From NCBI RefSeq assembly GCF_038396675.1, contig NC_088931.1:59847501-59911500 (forward strand): DNA of 64,000 nt, written 5' to 3'. The notes beneath the pieces are model-generated. The model did not search any database and was not told where the DNA came from. It worked only from the letters and a program-made list of their open reading frames with translations. The position numbers and the translations under genes were made by a program. Shown here one piece after another: positions 1 to 26,899 of this stretch (within the stretch, counting starts at the first letter, position 1; each line of letters starts with the position of its first letter). The DNA is from Hydra vulgaris. Lineage: Eukaryota > Cnidaria > Hydrozoa > Anthoathecata > Hydridae.

Positions 1-1700
1 AGACTTTTTGAGAATATTTTTAAAATATAATTCAGCCATACAAAAAAACCTTAAGATGACTTTTAAAACTGTGTGTAAAAAAAACAAAAAACTATTCACA
101 ATATATAACGAGGAACAACTAAGCAAACCTTAGAGTGAAATATAGACTTTTTTTAAAAATTAAAAAATAATATTCAACCAAACAAAAAAAAACTTAGGTT
201 GACTTTTAAAACTAGCAAAATAATTTTTTCACAATATATAACAAGAAACAATTAAGCAAACTTCAAGGCAACATATAGACTTTTTGAAGATATTTTAAAA
301 GATAATTCAGCCAAACATAAAAACTTTAAGGCGACTTTTAAAACTAACTAAAAAATAATTATTTAAAATAAATAACAAGGATCAATCTAACAACACCTTT
401 AAACAACATATAGACTTTTTGAGAATATTTTTAAAGTATAATTCAGCCATACAAAAAAACCTTAAGGTGACTTTTAAAACTATGTAAAAAAAAAAAAAAA
501 AACTATTCACAATATATGATAAGGAACAATTTTTTCTCAATAACAAGAAACAATTAAGCAAACTTTAAGGCCACATATAAACTTTTTGAAGATTTTTTAA
601 AATATAATTCAGCCAAACATAAAAACCTTAAGGTGACTTCTAAAACTAAGTAAAAAATAACTATTTAAAATAAATAACAAGGAGCAATTCAACAAATCTT
701 AAAGAAAAGTAAGTTTTTGAGAAAATTTTTAAAATATAATTCAGCCATAAAAAAAAACCCTTCAAGTGACTTTTAAAACTAAGTAAAAAAAAATAAAAAA
801 CTATTCACAATATATAAAAAGGAACAATTAAGCAAACCTTAAGGCGACATAGACTTTTTTAAGATATTTTAAAATATAATTCAGCTAAACAAAAAAAAAA
901 TAACATGAAAAGCAAGAATAAAACAAACCTTAAGGCAACTTATAGATTTTTTCTATTATATATTTTTATAGTAAAGCTCAGTAAAACAAAAGAACTGAGA
1001 GGTAATTTTTAAAACATATATAAAAACGAAAAAACAAACTTAACCTTAAAGCGTCATCTAGATTTTTTTCAAAATACTTTATTTTATAACTAAAAAGCTT
1101 AATGTAAAATTTAAAACAATATATAACAAGGAACAATAAAAGAAAACTTAAGGTGACATAGATTTTAACCTTTAAGGTAACCTCTAGATTTTTTAATTGA
1201 CATTTTAATAGTAAGTGATCATCCATAAAGTACATAAGCTCGGAGGGGAAGAGGGGGTCCGCAGATGGTGTATATGAGATGGGAGGGCAGTGGGTTGATT
1301 ATATATGAAAGGAGACTCTAAATTTAAAAAAATATCATAAAATGTTAGATAAATAGGTTAAAAGCGTAGGTACTTTTAGGGAGGTGGTGGGTACTTAAAA
1401 AAGCATATTGCAAAATGCAGGAGGAAGGGAGGGGGGGGGGGGATTGACAAAAAAAAGCGTATGTTCTTTTTGGACGACCCCTAAAACTCAAACAAAAGAA
1501 ACTCGAGGTGACTTTTAAAACAATATATATAAAGAAAGAATAAATCAAACCTTAAGTCATCATGTAGATTTATCTACAGATGTTTTATTTTATATCTAAA
1601 GAATCCTAATGTGAAATTTAAAACAATATTTAGTAACTTGTATATATATACAAGAAACTAAATCTTGAGGCGTCATTTAAATTTTTTAAAGTAACTGTTA
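1..1700. repeat. Diverged tandem repeat, unit about 135-140 bp
   Basis: Recurring phrases such as TAGACTTTTTGAGAATATTT, AATTCAGCCAAACAAAAA, CCTTAAGGTGACTTTTAAAA and CACAATATATAACAAGGAAC come back in the same order. The TAGACTTTTT landmark starts near 3, 146, 278, 412, 577, 708 and 848, then becomes degraded up to about 1600. Spacing is therefore about 130-165 bp. The copies are diverged and interrupted by a G-rich patch near 1380-1445. No coding sequence is convincing; the short minus-strand ORFs here have no recognisable domain. Confidence 0.8.
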
Positions 1701-1931
1701 TAATATATTTCATCCAAATAGAAGAGTTTTAAGACAGCTGAAATTAAAGACTGAAGTCAAAAAAAATAATAAATAACAATAAATGGATAAGTAAAGGCTT
1801 TGTCTCGATTTTCTTTTGACATTCCTATTTGAGTTAATTGGAAAAAAACCCACGAGGTAAGTTTTAAAACAGGTTTATAATTTACCTAAAAGATCCTCAA
1901 GGTTTAATGATTGACTGCTTATAATATATAC

Positions 1932-2030
1932 CAGGGCTGCGGAGTCAGAGTCAGAGTTGTAACATTTTTAGTGGAGTCGGAATCGCTATACAAAATCACG
2001 ACTCTGACTCCAATAGTAAAACATTAGGTG
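1932..2030. mobile_element. hAT-type transposon end, solo fragment
   Basis: The stretch starts CAGGGCTGCGGAGTCAGAGT and contains the GGAGTCGGAATCG / GACTCTGACTCC pattern seen at the end of the complete small hAT element at 19515-20072. The following sequence (AAAATCACGACTCTGACTCC, then AGTAAAAC) also parallels that copy. No matching right end was found downstream, so it looks like a truncated copy. Confidence 0.5.
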
Positions 2031-2682
2031 CACATTATAGTAAATAATTTATTTATTTATGATATATTTAATAATATAAATATAGCATTACTAAAAAAGT
2101 TTGCTCAAGTATTATTTAAAAAGATAACGTGCCATTATAAAAAGTCAACTCGTGTTCAACAAGTACCATTATAAAAACTCAACCATTAAAGTTAACAACA
2201 AGCCATTATAAAGTTAACAACAAGCCATTATAACATATATAATAACAAGTCAAAAAAGTAGAGACAATGATGTTAAAACATAATTTTAAAACTATTTTTA
2301 CCTATAGAGTCATTAATTTTAACTTTGAGAAAACCTTCTTGATCAATTTTTCTTTGAATATAGTACTTTGCAACATTTTCTGGTTGACATTTTTCTCTTT
2401 TACGCACTAGATTAAATAACTTATTTATAACTTTAAGATCAATGAATAAATCAAACAAAATATATTTAAATACCTAATTTTTTTTTTTTTCTTATTTAAT
2501 TATCTGTCACTCAATCAAATAAAATTTTGTGAAATAACATAAATAGCCTAATAATAAACAAATTATTTTCAAATTATAAAAAAAATTACATTTACAGGTG
2601 GACATTTTTGAACCTTAACATAATGTTGATGTGCTTGACATGAAATATCAGACACAAAATATTACTGTATAAGTTTCGTATA

Positions 2683-3197
2683 CAGTCGTCCCCCGGTTAA
2701 CGAACTTAATTCGGAGTACGAACTAGTGCGTTATCCGAAAAGTTCGTTAACCGAAACGCGTTTTCCCATAGGCCGCCATTAAAAAATTTTTAATTGGTGG
2801 ATTTTGCCGAAATAATGGGGGAAAAAATTCAAAAAATTGTCCAACTTGATAAATAAAATAGGCAAAGGTGAAATGATTGAAACCTGAGATTTATGCACTT
2901 TTAAAAATTGAAACAAATTGAAATTGTGCATGAAAATTGCTTGTCAAAGTTTTAGAAAAAACTAAAAATTGAACATGAACATTGCTTATCAAAAAATGAA
3001 AATTCAACAAGAAAATTGCTTGTCAAATTTTTACCAAAAAATTGAGAATTGAACTTGAAAAATGCTTGTCAAAATTTGGCGGTCCCGGTTCGTTAACCGA
3101 GTTCCGGTTCGTTAACCGGGGGAGGATTTTGGGCAAACTTTCGGTTCGTTAACCGAAAGTTCGCTAACAGGGGGGTTCGTTAACCGGGGGACGACTG
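2683..3197. mobile_element. pogo/Tigger-like MITE with TA target duplication
   Basis: A 515-bp non-autonomous element with terminal inverted repeats: left end CAGTCGTCCCCCGGTTAACG, right end the reverse complement, with TA immediately outside both ends (2681-2682 and 3198-3199). GTTCGTTAACCG recurs inside both ends. The middle holds about four degenerate units around the phrase GAAAATTGCTTGTCAAA. No transposase is present. The CAGTNGTCCCNC start is typical of pogo/Tigger ends; the family name is inference. Confidence 0.85.
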
Positions 3198-3199
3198 TA

Positions 3200-4751
<1,552 letters not shown>

Positions 4752-4754
<3 letters not shown>

Positions 4755-6415
4755 CAGTGGCCAAAATTAAAGACCACTCATTTTTTTTCAAAATGTATTT
4801 TCAACCTTAGTATAATTTTATTTTGGAAAAAAGTATCAAAAAGAGAAAAACATTTTTAGAAAGAATTTTTATAGTATTTTATATTTATTATAAAAGAATT
4901 TATAATTTTTTTACAAAATAATGTTAAAAAATTAAAAAAGTGACTAGTAAAAAATATATATGGGAAAAAAAGTTGGACAAAATTTTAAGACCAGTTTCAA
5001 AAATATTTCAAAAAGCAATAAAAAAATAATTTAAAAACGTATTGTTCCTCCATTTGTTTTCAAGCACTCTTGTACTCGTTCTGGCATTGAATTCATTAAA
5101 GTTTTGATTACTTCATCAGGCACATTTTTCAAATGATGAGAGATAAAAGATTTCAAATCTTCCAAATTGTGAAGTTGTTCTTTACCAAGCTTGTGATCAA
5201 GCCACGACCATAAATTCTCTATTGGATTCAAGTCTGGACTATTGGCAGGCCATGGAAGCACTTGAATTTTATTAGAATTGAACCAGTCGCTAACAACATG
5301 CGCTTTATGACACGGCGCATTATCTTGCTGAAAAATATATCCATCTTGCAACTGCCATAAATCAATGCTAGGAATAAGCGAGTTTTCCAAAACTCCACAG
5401 GCACTCATACAGGCTCAAATGCCTATCGAACCACTGCCTTGTTTTGTTCGTTTTAAAATGCATGATTCATCGAACCGTTCGCTTGGAAGTCTACGCAACA
5501 TTACGTGACCTTTTCTGTTGTCTACCTCAACGTTCATTTCATCACTAAAGACCACACGGCTCCACTGATCTGTTGACCAATTTTTATGTAGTTTGCACCA
5601 CTCTTTCCTGGCAAATTTTTGTTTTTTATTTAAGCGTGGTTTTTTTGCAGCAGCACGCCATAAATAATTTAAACTGTGGAGGACCCTTCGCACAGTTCTA
5701 GGGCTTGCTTTCAAACCATTTGACAGTGTCCATTTTGTAGACAAGTCTGTAGGTGATGCTTGTCTGTTTTCTTTGATTAATCTCACTAACGAGCGAACAT
5801 CACGGTCATTTGAAATTTTATTGCGTCCAGTCCTAGGACGATCATTAATTGACCGGGTCTCTTTGTATCGTTGAATTATGTTAATAATGCAAGAGTGAGA
5901 CCTTCCGAGCTTTTCTGCTATTTGTCTGATGCTATAGCCTTCTTCTTTTAACACAAGAGCCGCGTATCTATCTTTTTCTTCGATCTTTGCACGCATTTTT
6001 GCAATATTTTTATATCCTTATTGCAATTCAAAAAATAAATGTTTATTTGATATCGAAACTCAGGTTTCGACATTTTATTTTATAGCCAACGTAATAAGCA
6101 ACTAAGACAGTTAAAAAAAATAATGGATTATTACTTTTAATACGTGCAAATTAAAGATTTGGTCGTTAAATTTTGTCCAATTTATTTAAAAAAGATTTAT
6201 AAGTACTCATCAGTTTTTTAATAAGTTAAACGCTATTTAATTAGAATTAGATTAAAAAATTAGAGAAAAAAATTATACCACTTTAATCCGTATGTTTTAT
6301 TTAACAAGATATTAAAAAAAAAATTTAATATGTCAATTAGAATCTTCTTAATTTTAATTTAAAGATTGAGAAACCAACTAAAAAATGAATGGTGTTTAAT
6401 TTTTGGCCACCGCTG
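4752..6415 (-). mobile_element. Tc1-like transposon with IR/DR ends
   Basis: A 1664-bp element bounded by TA on both sides (4750-4751, 6416-6417). The left end reads CAGCAGTGGCCAAAATTAAA and the right end, reversed, CAGCGGTGGCCAAAAATTAA. A second inner pair lies at 4973-4996 (TTGGACAAAATTTTAAGACC) and 6157-6180 in opposite orientation, giving the inner and outer binding-site layout (IR/DR) known in Sleeping Beauty-type Tc1 elements. The single gene inside is a DD34E transposase on the minus strand. The element sits in a (TA)n tract that continues on both sides. Confidence 0.95.
5031..5996 (-). pseudogene. Tc1-like DD34E transposase, one premature stop
   Basis: Cut-and-paste transposase of the Tc1/mariner superfamily, about 321 codons. 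The start is the ATG at 5996. The N-terminal half has paired helix-turn-helix DNA-binding regions (GYSIRQIAEKLGRSHSCI, then SPRTVRRVLHSLNYLWRAAA). The catalytic triad is visible: D in VVFSDEMNVEV, D in QQDNAPCH, and E in SPDLNPIENLW, with exactly 34 residues between the second D and the E. Reading is uninterrupted except for a TGA at 5415-5417, in frame, between GSGSIGI and ACMSACG. Related transposases have Trp there, so this looks like a single TGG to TGA change. The copy is probably young but inactive unless the stop is read through. Confidence 0.93.
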
Positions 6416-6417
6416 TA

Positions 6418-18812
<12,395 letters not shown>

Positions 18813-19514
18813 ACTGTTTTAATTACTATTAATTACAACATTTATTAAACTAAATATTTAAAAGTATAATATATAGTAAATAAAAAAATAGAAAAAACAC
18901 TTGAAAACAATTTATTTATTAACATTAACAAAAAAAATCTTTCATCAGATAAAAAATACAATTTTAATGTACTAATGCACTAAACTATAACTGTAACTAT
19001 AAAAACTTAGCTGGTTTTGATAAATTTTAATTTAAAATTAACAAAATTATAATTTAGTCACTAAATAACAATAATTTTGTCGATTTTAAATTAAACTTTA
19101 TTAAAATCAACAAAATTATAAAAACAAATTAATTATTTAGTTATTATATTTAAGTGATTTTAGTTATTCCATTTAGTTATTTTAGTTTAATATTAAGTTA
19201 GTTGTTATATTTAATTATTATACTATAATATTTAAATATAAAAATAACTAAAAAAAATAACTAAATTTGATTTTATAGTTTAGTTATTTATTTACTATAG
19301 TTTAGTTATATACCTAGTGATGAATAACTAAACTGTAATAATTATTACAGTTTAGTTATTCATTACTGAACTTTAGTCCACTATTTTATTTTATTTTTAA
19401 TCAAGTTTAGTGCATTAGTTCGGTTTTTTAAATAGACAAAGGCAAAAACTTACCAAAAGTTTTTTTTATTAAGTAAAAATTAATTGAAATTTAATTTTGT
19501 TTCTTTTCAAGAAA
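18813..19514. other. Upstream of RBX1; AT-rich with a 44-bp perfect palindrome
   Basis: TAACTAAA / TTTAGTTA phrases recur from 19130 to 19380. At 19320-19363 two 22-bp arms centred on AATAATTATT are exact reverse complements. This is also the region where the RBX1 promoter should lie, but no promoter element can be named. Confidence 0.5.
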
Positions 19515-20072
19515 CAGGGCTGTGAAGTCGGAGTCGGAGTCGTGGAGTCGGAGTCGCGACATTTGTTACGGATCGGAATCGCAGTCGCTAAACAAAATCG
19601 CGGCTCCGACTCAAAGTAAAACTTCTCGGTATTGCACGTGCATGTACAAAATGTTTAACCTTCAAAGAATTTTTCATATATTTCATATAAAGAGGTAGAG
19701 AAATTCGATGGTTCTTCAAATTTAGCAGTATAATGTAATTCATAGATACCCTGAAGTTATTCAAGAGGCGGCTCTGACCGCAACGGCTTTGCCGCTGACA
19801 CAAGTCTCCGTAGAACGGTTATTTTCTGTACTCAGAATCTTCAGATTTTTTTATTTTATAAAGTTTTGTTTATTATTAAAAGAATTAATAAAAATAAATA
19901 AAATAATAAATTATATTGGTTCATTTCTATTAGTTATTAATTGTCACCATGTTTATAGATATGTCCATATTCGTTTAGCTTTGGAGTCGGAGTTGGTGTC
20001 GGAGTCGTACTATGGAAATTTCAACGAATGGAGTCGGAGTTGGTACTTTTTTTTTTACGACCCACACCCCTG
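19515..20072. mobile_element. Small hAT transposon (deleted copy)
   Basis: Starts CAGGGCTGTGAAGTCGGAGT and ends, reversed, CAGGGGTGTGGGTCGT. Both ends carry GGAGTCGGAGTYG subterminal repeats. Flanking 8-mers TCAAGAAA and GTAAGTAA agree at 5 of 8 positions, consistent with an old hAT 8-bp target duplication. Inside, only the C-terminal dimerisation segment of a transposase remains. Confidence 0.8.
19740..19850 (+). pseudogene. hAT transposase C-terminal dimerisation fragment
   Basis: Translation reads ...LTATALPLTQVSVERLFSVL RIF. The pattern A(L/S)xxPxTxxxVERLFSxxxxI is the hallmark of the hAT dimerisation motif. The reading frame continues only briefly into low-complexity sequence, so this is a remnant inside the deleted element. 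Confidence 0.75.
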
Positions 20073-20074
20073 GT

Positions 20075-21105
20075 AAGTAATATATTAAACCAGATGGTGT
20101 ACTTAAAAACGTGTAATATAAAATAACTATAGCTAGTTATTTTATATTGTATGAAATTTTATGAAAGAATTACTAAAACTTATTATTTGCAGCCTGCGAT
20201 ACAGGTAAACTTACTATACCATAGTAAGACCATGGAAGTATAAAACAGATGGAAGTTCATCAAGCCGCAAACATCGGAAAAATTTCAAGTCGTCTCTAGA
20301 GTATGCTTGTAACCGACAATTAAAAAAAACAACAAGTTTCACTGGAAAAAAAATAACGAGTTACGAGTTTGTTTGTTTTTAAAAAAGTATTTCCGCAAAA
20401 AAGTATAAAAATTCACTAACTTAAAAATAATTATATATTTTTTTCTATGAACATTTTCAACTTCGAATAAAAAAAAAAAAAAAAAAGATAGAAAAAATAA
20501 AAATTATTTTTAAAACTTAACTTTTATGATCAGTAACTTAAGTTAATGAAATTTCAACCTTTTATACAAATTAAAGTAAAAAACTTATTTTCTGTACCTT
20601 TAGCACGTTAAGAAACAAGTATGTTTTGGTGTAAATTTTTGTTCATATTATTACTAAGCGATTACGTAACCTTAAATGTGTTAACGTCCACGCAAATTAT
20701 CTAATGAACTTTAATTAGAACAACTGTTTCAGGGTGACTAACTCTGAAGTATAAAATAAACAAACTTTGACGGATCTTAAAAACATCTTTGTGACGCGAT
20801 TTTGAATTTTGCGAAAATTGTAGTTTGCTTTACTGGCTTATCTAATATCTGTTTTAGTTAATGTTAGGTTTAAGTAAATTTTTTTGTGTGTTTATAATGG
20901 TTTAACAGTGTGTTTATTGATAATAAATATCTAAAATATATATTTTTTAATTTTTTTTATTGATAAAAAGTAAAAATAAATTACTAAAGTTCAGCCTAGT
21001 TTATCCTTTGCCTCGTTTATTCCAAAATTAAGAAATGTTTTTATTAATTTATTAAATGTTACACAAAACATTTTATTGGTGTTTTAAAAAGTTTTAGTAG
21101 TACAC
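20075..21105. other. AT-rich spacer
   Basis: No gene or clear element seen. Confidence 0.4.
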
Positions 21106-21126
21106 CTCAGTGCCGACGACATGGGT

Positions 21127-21560
21127 TTTAAAGTGAAGAAGCACAATCGCCAATTTCTATGCTCTTAGTTACTGGTTTACGTGAGGTACATTAATGAAGG
21201 CAAATTTAAAGATGAGTTTCTTTTTTGCAAACCACTTGAAACCAAAACTACTGCACACAATGTATTTGGTACAATTGGTTCTTTTTTTAAAATCATGGCA
21301 TCCATTGAGATGTTTGTAATGTTTTTACAGAGGGTACTTCAGCAATTTTAGGATGTAGGTTTGGATTTCAACGTTTGGTAATAAATGCATCACTAAATAT
21401 CATTGGAACTCACTGTTTAATTTGTCGACAAGCGTTAGCAACGAAGTCTTTACTACACTAGTTTAAACAAATAATGAAAAACATCGAAAGTACCGCGAGT
21501 TTTGTAAAAAGTGGTACTTTATATAGGTTGTTTTTCAAAAGTTTGCAGTGAGTTGGATGC
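21127..21560 (+). pseudogene. hAT (ZBED5/Buster-like) transposase relic
   Basis: Broken plus-strand translation gives YVRYINEGKFKDEFLFCKPL, then TTAHNVFGTIGSFF, then in shifted frames EGTSAILGCRFGF and NIIGTHCLICRQALATKSL. The last piece matches the conserved THCxxHRxALAxK block of ZBED5-like domesticated hAT transposases. Several stops and frameshifts; only the middle of the protein is left. No ends identified. Confidence 0.7.
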
Positions 21561-21844
21561 ATCCAATAATGTTGTGCTATTTTATGCTTTTTAAAGCATA
21601 GTTTTTATCTAAGTCACATTTTTACATTCATAAGCTGATAAATTATTTTGATATCCTGAGACGGATTTTAAAATTAACGAAATGATTGATTAAACCTTCT
21701 ACGCTAATATATTTTAGAACACTTTTAATTTGAAGAACGGCTAGAGCTGACAAGTGTTTCTGTCCATTATTAGACCTGTAGCAATTTTAGGGAGGGAGAG
21801 ACTTTTAGAACCTATACTTTTTCCAACTTTGATATCAAGACTTC

Positions 21845-22312
21845 TCAGCGTGTGTTGAAGACCGCTTGGTTATATAGTTGTTGAAGATAGCAAAAGAAAG
21901 ATGCAACTGTCACACAAGACTCAACTGCTGCGATATCAACCAGATTTAAAGAATGGCCGGTGCATGGAACATATTCAGCTAGTGGGTTTAACTCCATCAA
22001 ATGGGTTTTCAACCCAGTGTAGATCCCAGATATATTGGAAGCATTATCACACGACTGCTCACGGCAATCAGTGATGTTGATGCGGTGCATCTCTAATATC
22101 TTTTTAACAAGATAAAACATGTCGTAGCCTCTTATTGGAATGAGCGATAAAAAACGATCAACTGGTTTTACGTAAGGCATAACACCAAAAGTGATTTGAT
22201 CTACGCAAAATACCTGTGTTTGAATCAACAATAATTGAATGATGTTTGACAGCTTTAAGTTCAATAACTGTAGAAAAGAAACTTGACTATATAAAAATGT
22301 TACTTCAAACAT
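21845..22312 (-). pseudogene. hAT transposase relic, DUF4371/ZMYM1-like
   Basis: A 155-codon minus-strand ORF with VMPYVKPVDRFLSLIPIRGY, then INITDCREQSCDNASNISGI, YTGLKTHLMELNPLAEYVPC and TGHSLNLV. This matches the RNase H-like core of DUF4371/ZMYM1-type hAT proteins, in which (Q/C)xYDNASNMxGxYxGLQ and NPxAxxxPCxxHSLNL are the landmarks. The tyrosine before DNASN is Cys here. The N-terminal zinc finger and C-terminal dimerisation region are absent. Confidence 0.8.
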
Positions 22313-22758
22313 GTCAAGTTCTCTTTATAAAGCAATTTTAAAGTATATCAAATAAAAATATAAATGCAATTTATGACTACCAATTATTTGTAAAAGAGAA
22401 CCGCCAAGTAGCTGGATGAGCTCTTTGAAAATTTAGGCTAATAGATACGAGGTTCTACCTTGGTTTACATTAGTGTTTATATGCTAGCTAATAACGGGTC
22501 GTATTCAGTTAGTAACACTAATGAGCTAAGAAAATTTCTGTTTTGACATGATCCAATTTTCTGGTCTGATCCACGAAATGCTAACCTTTTTTAAAAAAAA
22601 AAAAAATTGTTAGACTTTTGTTAGATTAGTTCGTTAGATTGTCTACATAAAAATGCACATATATTATTAGACTAACACGTTAAAAAGATAATTATTCCTA
22701 AAATATAAGTGTAATTAAATTTTACCTGAAAGAAAGAAATTTGGGACAGATACCAACC

Positions 22759-23294
22759 AACGCAACACATTTCTCCATTTCAACGCAACACATTTTTCCA
22801 TTTCAACATTTCTAACATTCTAACATTCCTTTTTGCTCTACGTTGTTTAAAAAAAATCGCAATCAATCACTTCAATTTACAAAGATAGAGATTATGAATA
22901 ATTATATTAAGCTGATTGCTCAAGCCCAATGATTGCCCTATGAGCAACTTTGCAGTTGCAAAATCAATCTTCGTTCGATAAAGAAAGTTTTTTCTAAAAA
23001 TAAGTTTGCGGTAAACATTCTACTCTTAGTAGAATATATCAACCAATTGCGTTCTTTCTTTTCTCCATTTACTAGTTTTCAAAAAAAAAACTCTTTTGAG
23101 TTGTGTTGCAATATTCCAGCATTGTCATGGGTTTCCAACCTTGAAAAATCAGTGACATTATTTTGGTTTTTGCGTTCTTTCTTTTCTCCATTTACTAGTT
23201 TTCAAAAAAAAAAATGACTCTTTTGAGTCGTGTTGCAATATTCTAGCATTGTCACGGGTTTCAAACCTTGAAAAATCAGGTCATTATTTTGACG
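22759..23294. repeat. Short tandem duplications
   Basis: A 25-bp unit around CAACGCAACACATTTCTCCA is doubled at 22759-22810. A 123-bp unit beginning GCGTTCTTTCTTTTCTCC is doubled at 23049-23171 and 23172-23294. The stretch at 22985-23065 resembles 30730-30800 (CTCTTAGNAGAATAT and TTTCTTTTCTCCATT). Confidence 0.75.
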
Positions 23295-23707
23295 AATCCA
23301 GTTGGCAGGGATGGCAGAAAATACTACAACGTTCTGAGCTTATTTTTCATTTTAACATTTTTCCAAGAGGATATACTAAGAACTATTGAAACTGATTTTT
23401 ATGTACCAATGTCCTGAAAGGGGTTTTCAAATTCACTTCCAGGAAGCGTATCTCATGCACTGTCAAATGCTATTTATTACCTTAAGATTCAAATAGAGAT
23501 ATTTTTAGTTTTTCTTATAAACTGACCTATAATCAAAACTTAAGAGACGCAGGCAATGGCAAAAATTATCTCAACTTTTATCTAAAATATTTAAATAAAA
23601 AATTTATTTTTTATATAAATATTTTAAATAAAAAATTGTTAAAATATTTACACTATGCGACTCCTTTCCGAGATATAAAATCCTATTTACAAATAAAAAA
23701 AATACAG

Positions 23708-23840
23708 ATAATACAGGGTGGTGCAGAGGAAACGCATGTTTTTCAATATTGAATTACTTGTACACAATGGGTTGAAAATAATAAAAACAAGTAATAAATG
23801 ATAGATTTTTTAATGTAGCTTTTGAAATTACATACCATAT
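23708..23840. mobile_element. Possible end of the DUF4817 mariner-like element
   Basis: ACAGGGTGGTGCAGAGGAAA resembles the ends of Tc1/mariner-type elements, and a transposase N-terminus of that type lies at 30234-30558 facing this side. The link between the two is inference. Confidence 0.35.
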
Positions 23841-24062
23841 TCCCAGTGAAAAATAAAACCGCGTCCCACATGGGTTCCGCGTGGGTTCCGTGTGGGATTG
23901 ATGGGATTTACGTGGGACGGATTTTCCCATGTGGTATCCGTATGGAAATTTGTCACCTAAAACCCATGTGGGTAATCCCACATGGGTTACATGTGGGAAC
24001 CATATGGTATTTACACACATGGGAAATCCCACGTGGGTTTCATGTGGGATTTGCATGGGAAT
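23841..24062. repeat. Palindromic CCCACATGGG-type array, left
   Basis: After CCCAGTGAAAAA come about ten imperfect copies of the self-complementary motif CCCAYATGGG or CCCACGTGGG, spaced about 15-25 bp apart and each able to fold on itself or its neighbour. ORFs on both strands here are products of the repeat. Confidence 0.8.
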
Positions 24063-24286
24063 TAATTTGAAAGCTGGAAACTAAAAAAAAAACTTTTAAA
24101 AAAAAACTAAATTAAAATTTTTAAATCGACATTGCATTGCGTTACGTTTATATTGTGTGAAAATATTTTATATTAATATAGAAAATGGCAAGCAAGTATG
24201 TAAGTACCACGAATAATGTTTATCTTTCTTTATAGAAATAAGATTAAGATTTGTGTAAATAGACGTATTATTAGGATAATATAATA

Positions 24287-26695
<2,409 letters not shown>

Positions 26696-26899
26696 ATGAA
26701 CATGTTAGAGAATGTTCATATGATATTTGAACATCACAAATTAAATAATATTGTTGTGATATGTTATATAAATAATACCATAATAGATTATGATATGAAA
26801 ATAAGATAGGATATAAAGGCAATGATCAAAGAATAAATTTACTTATAGAAATTTAGATGTTTGTTTATTAGTTTCATAATATTATATTATGTGTGACCG

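Noticed and set aside
23754-24070. ORFs on both strands through the palindromic array, and those at 29927-30205 and 30023-30427
   Set aside because: Self-complementary repeats give mirrored open frames; no domain and strongly repetitive composition.
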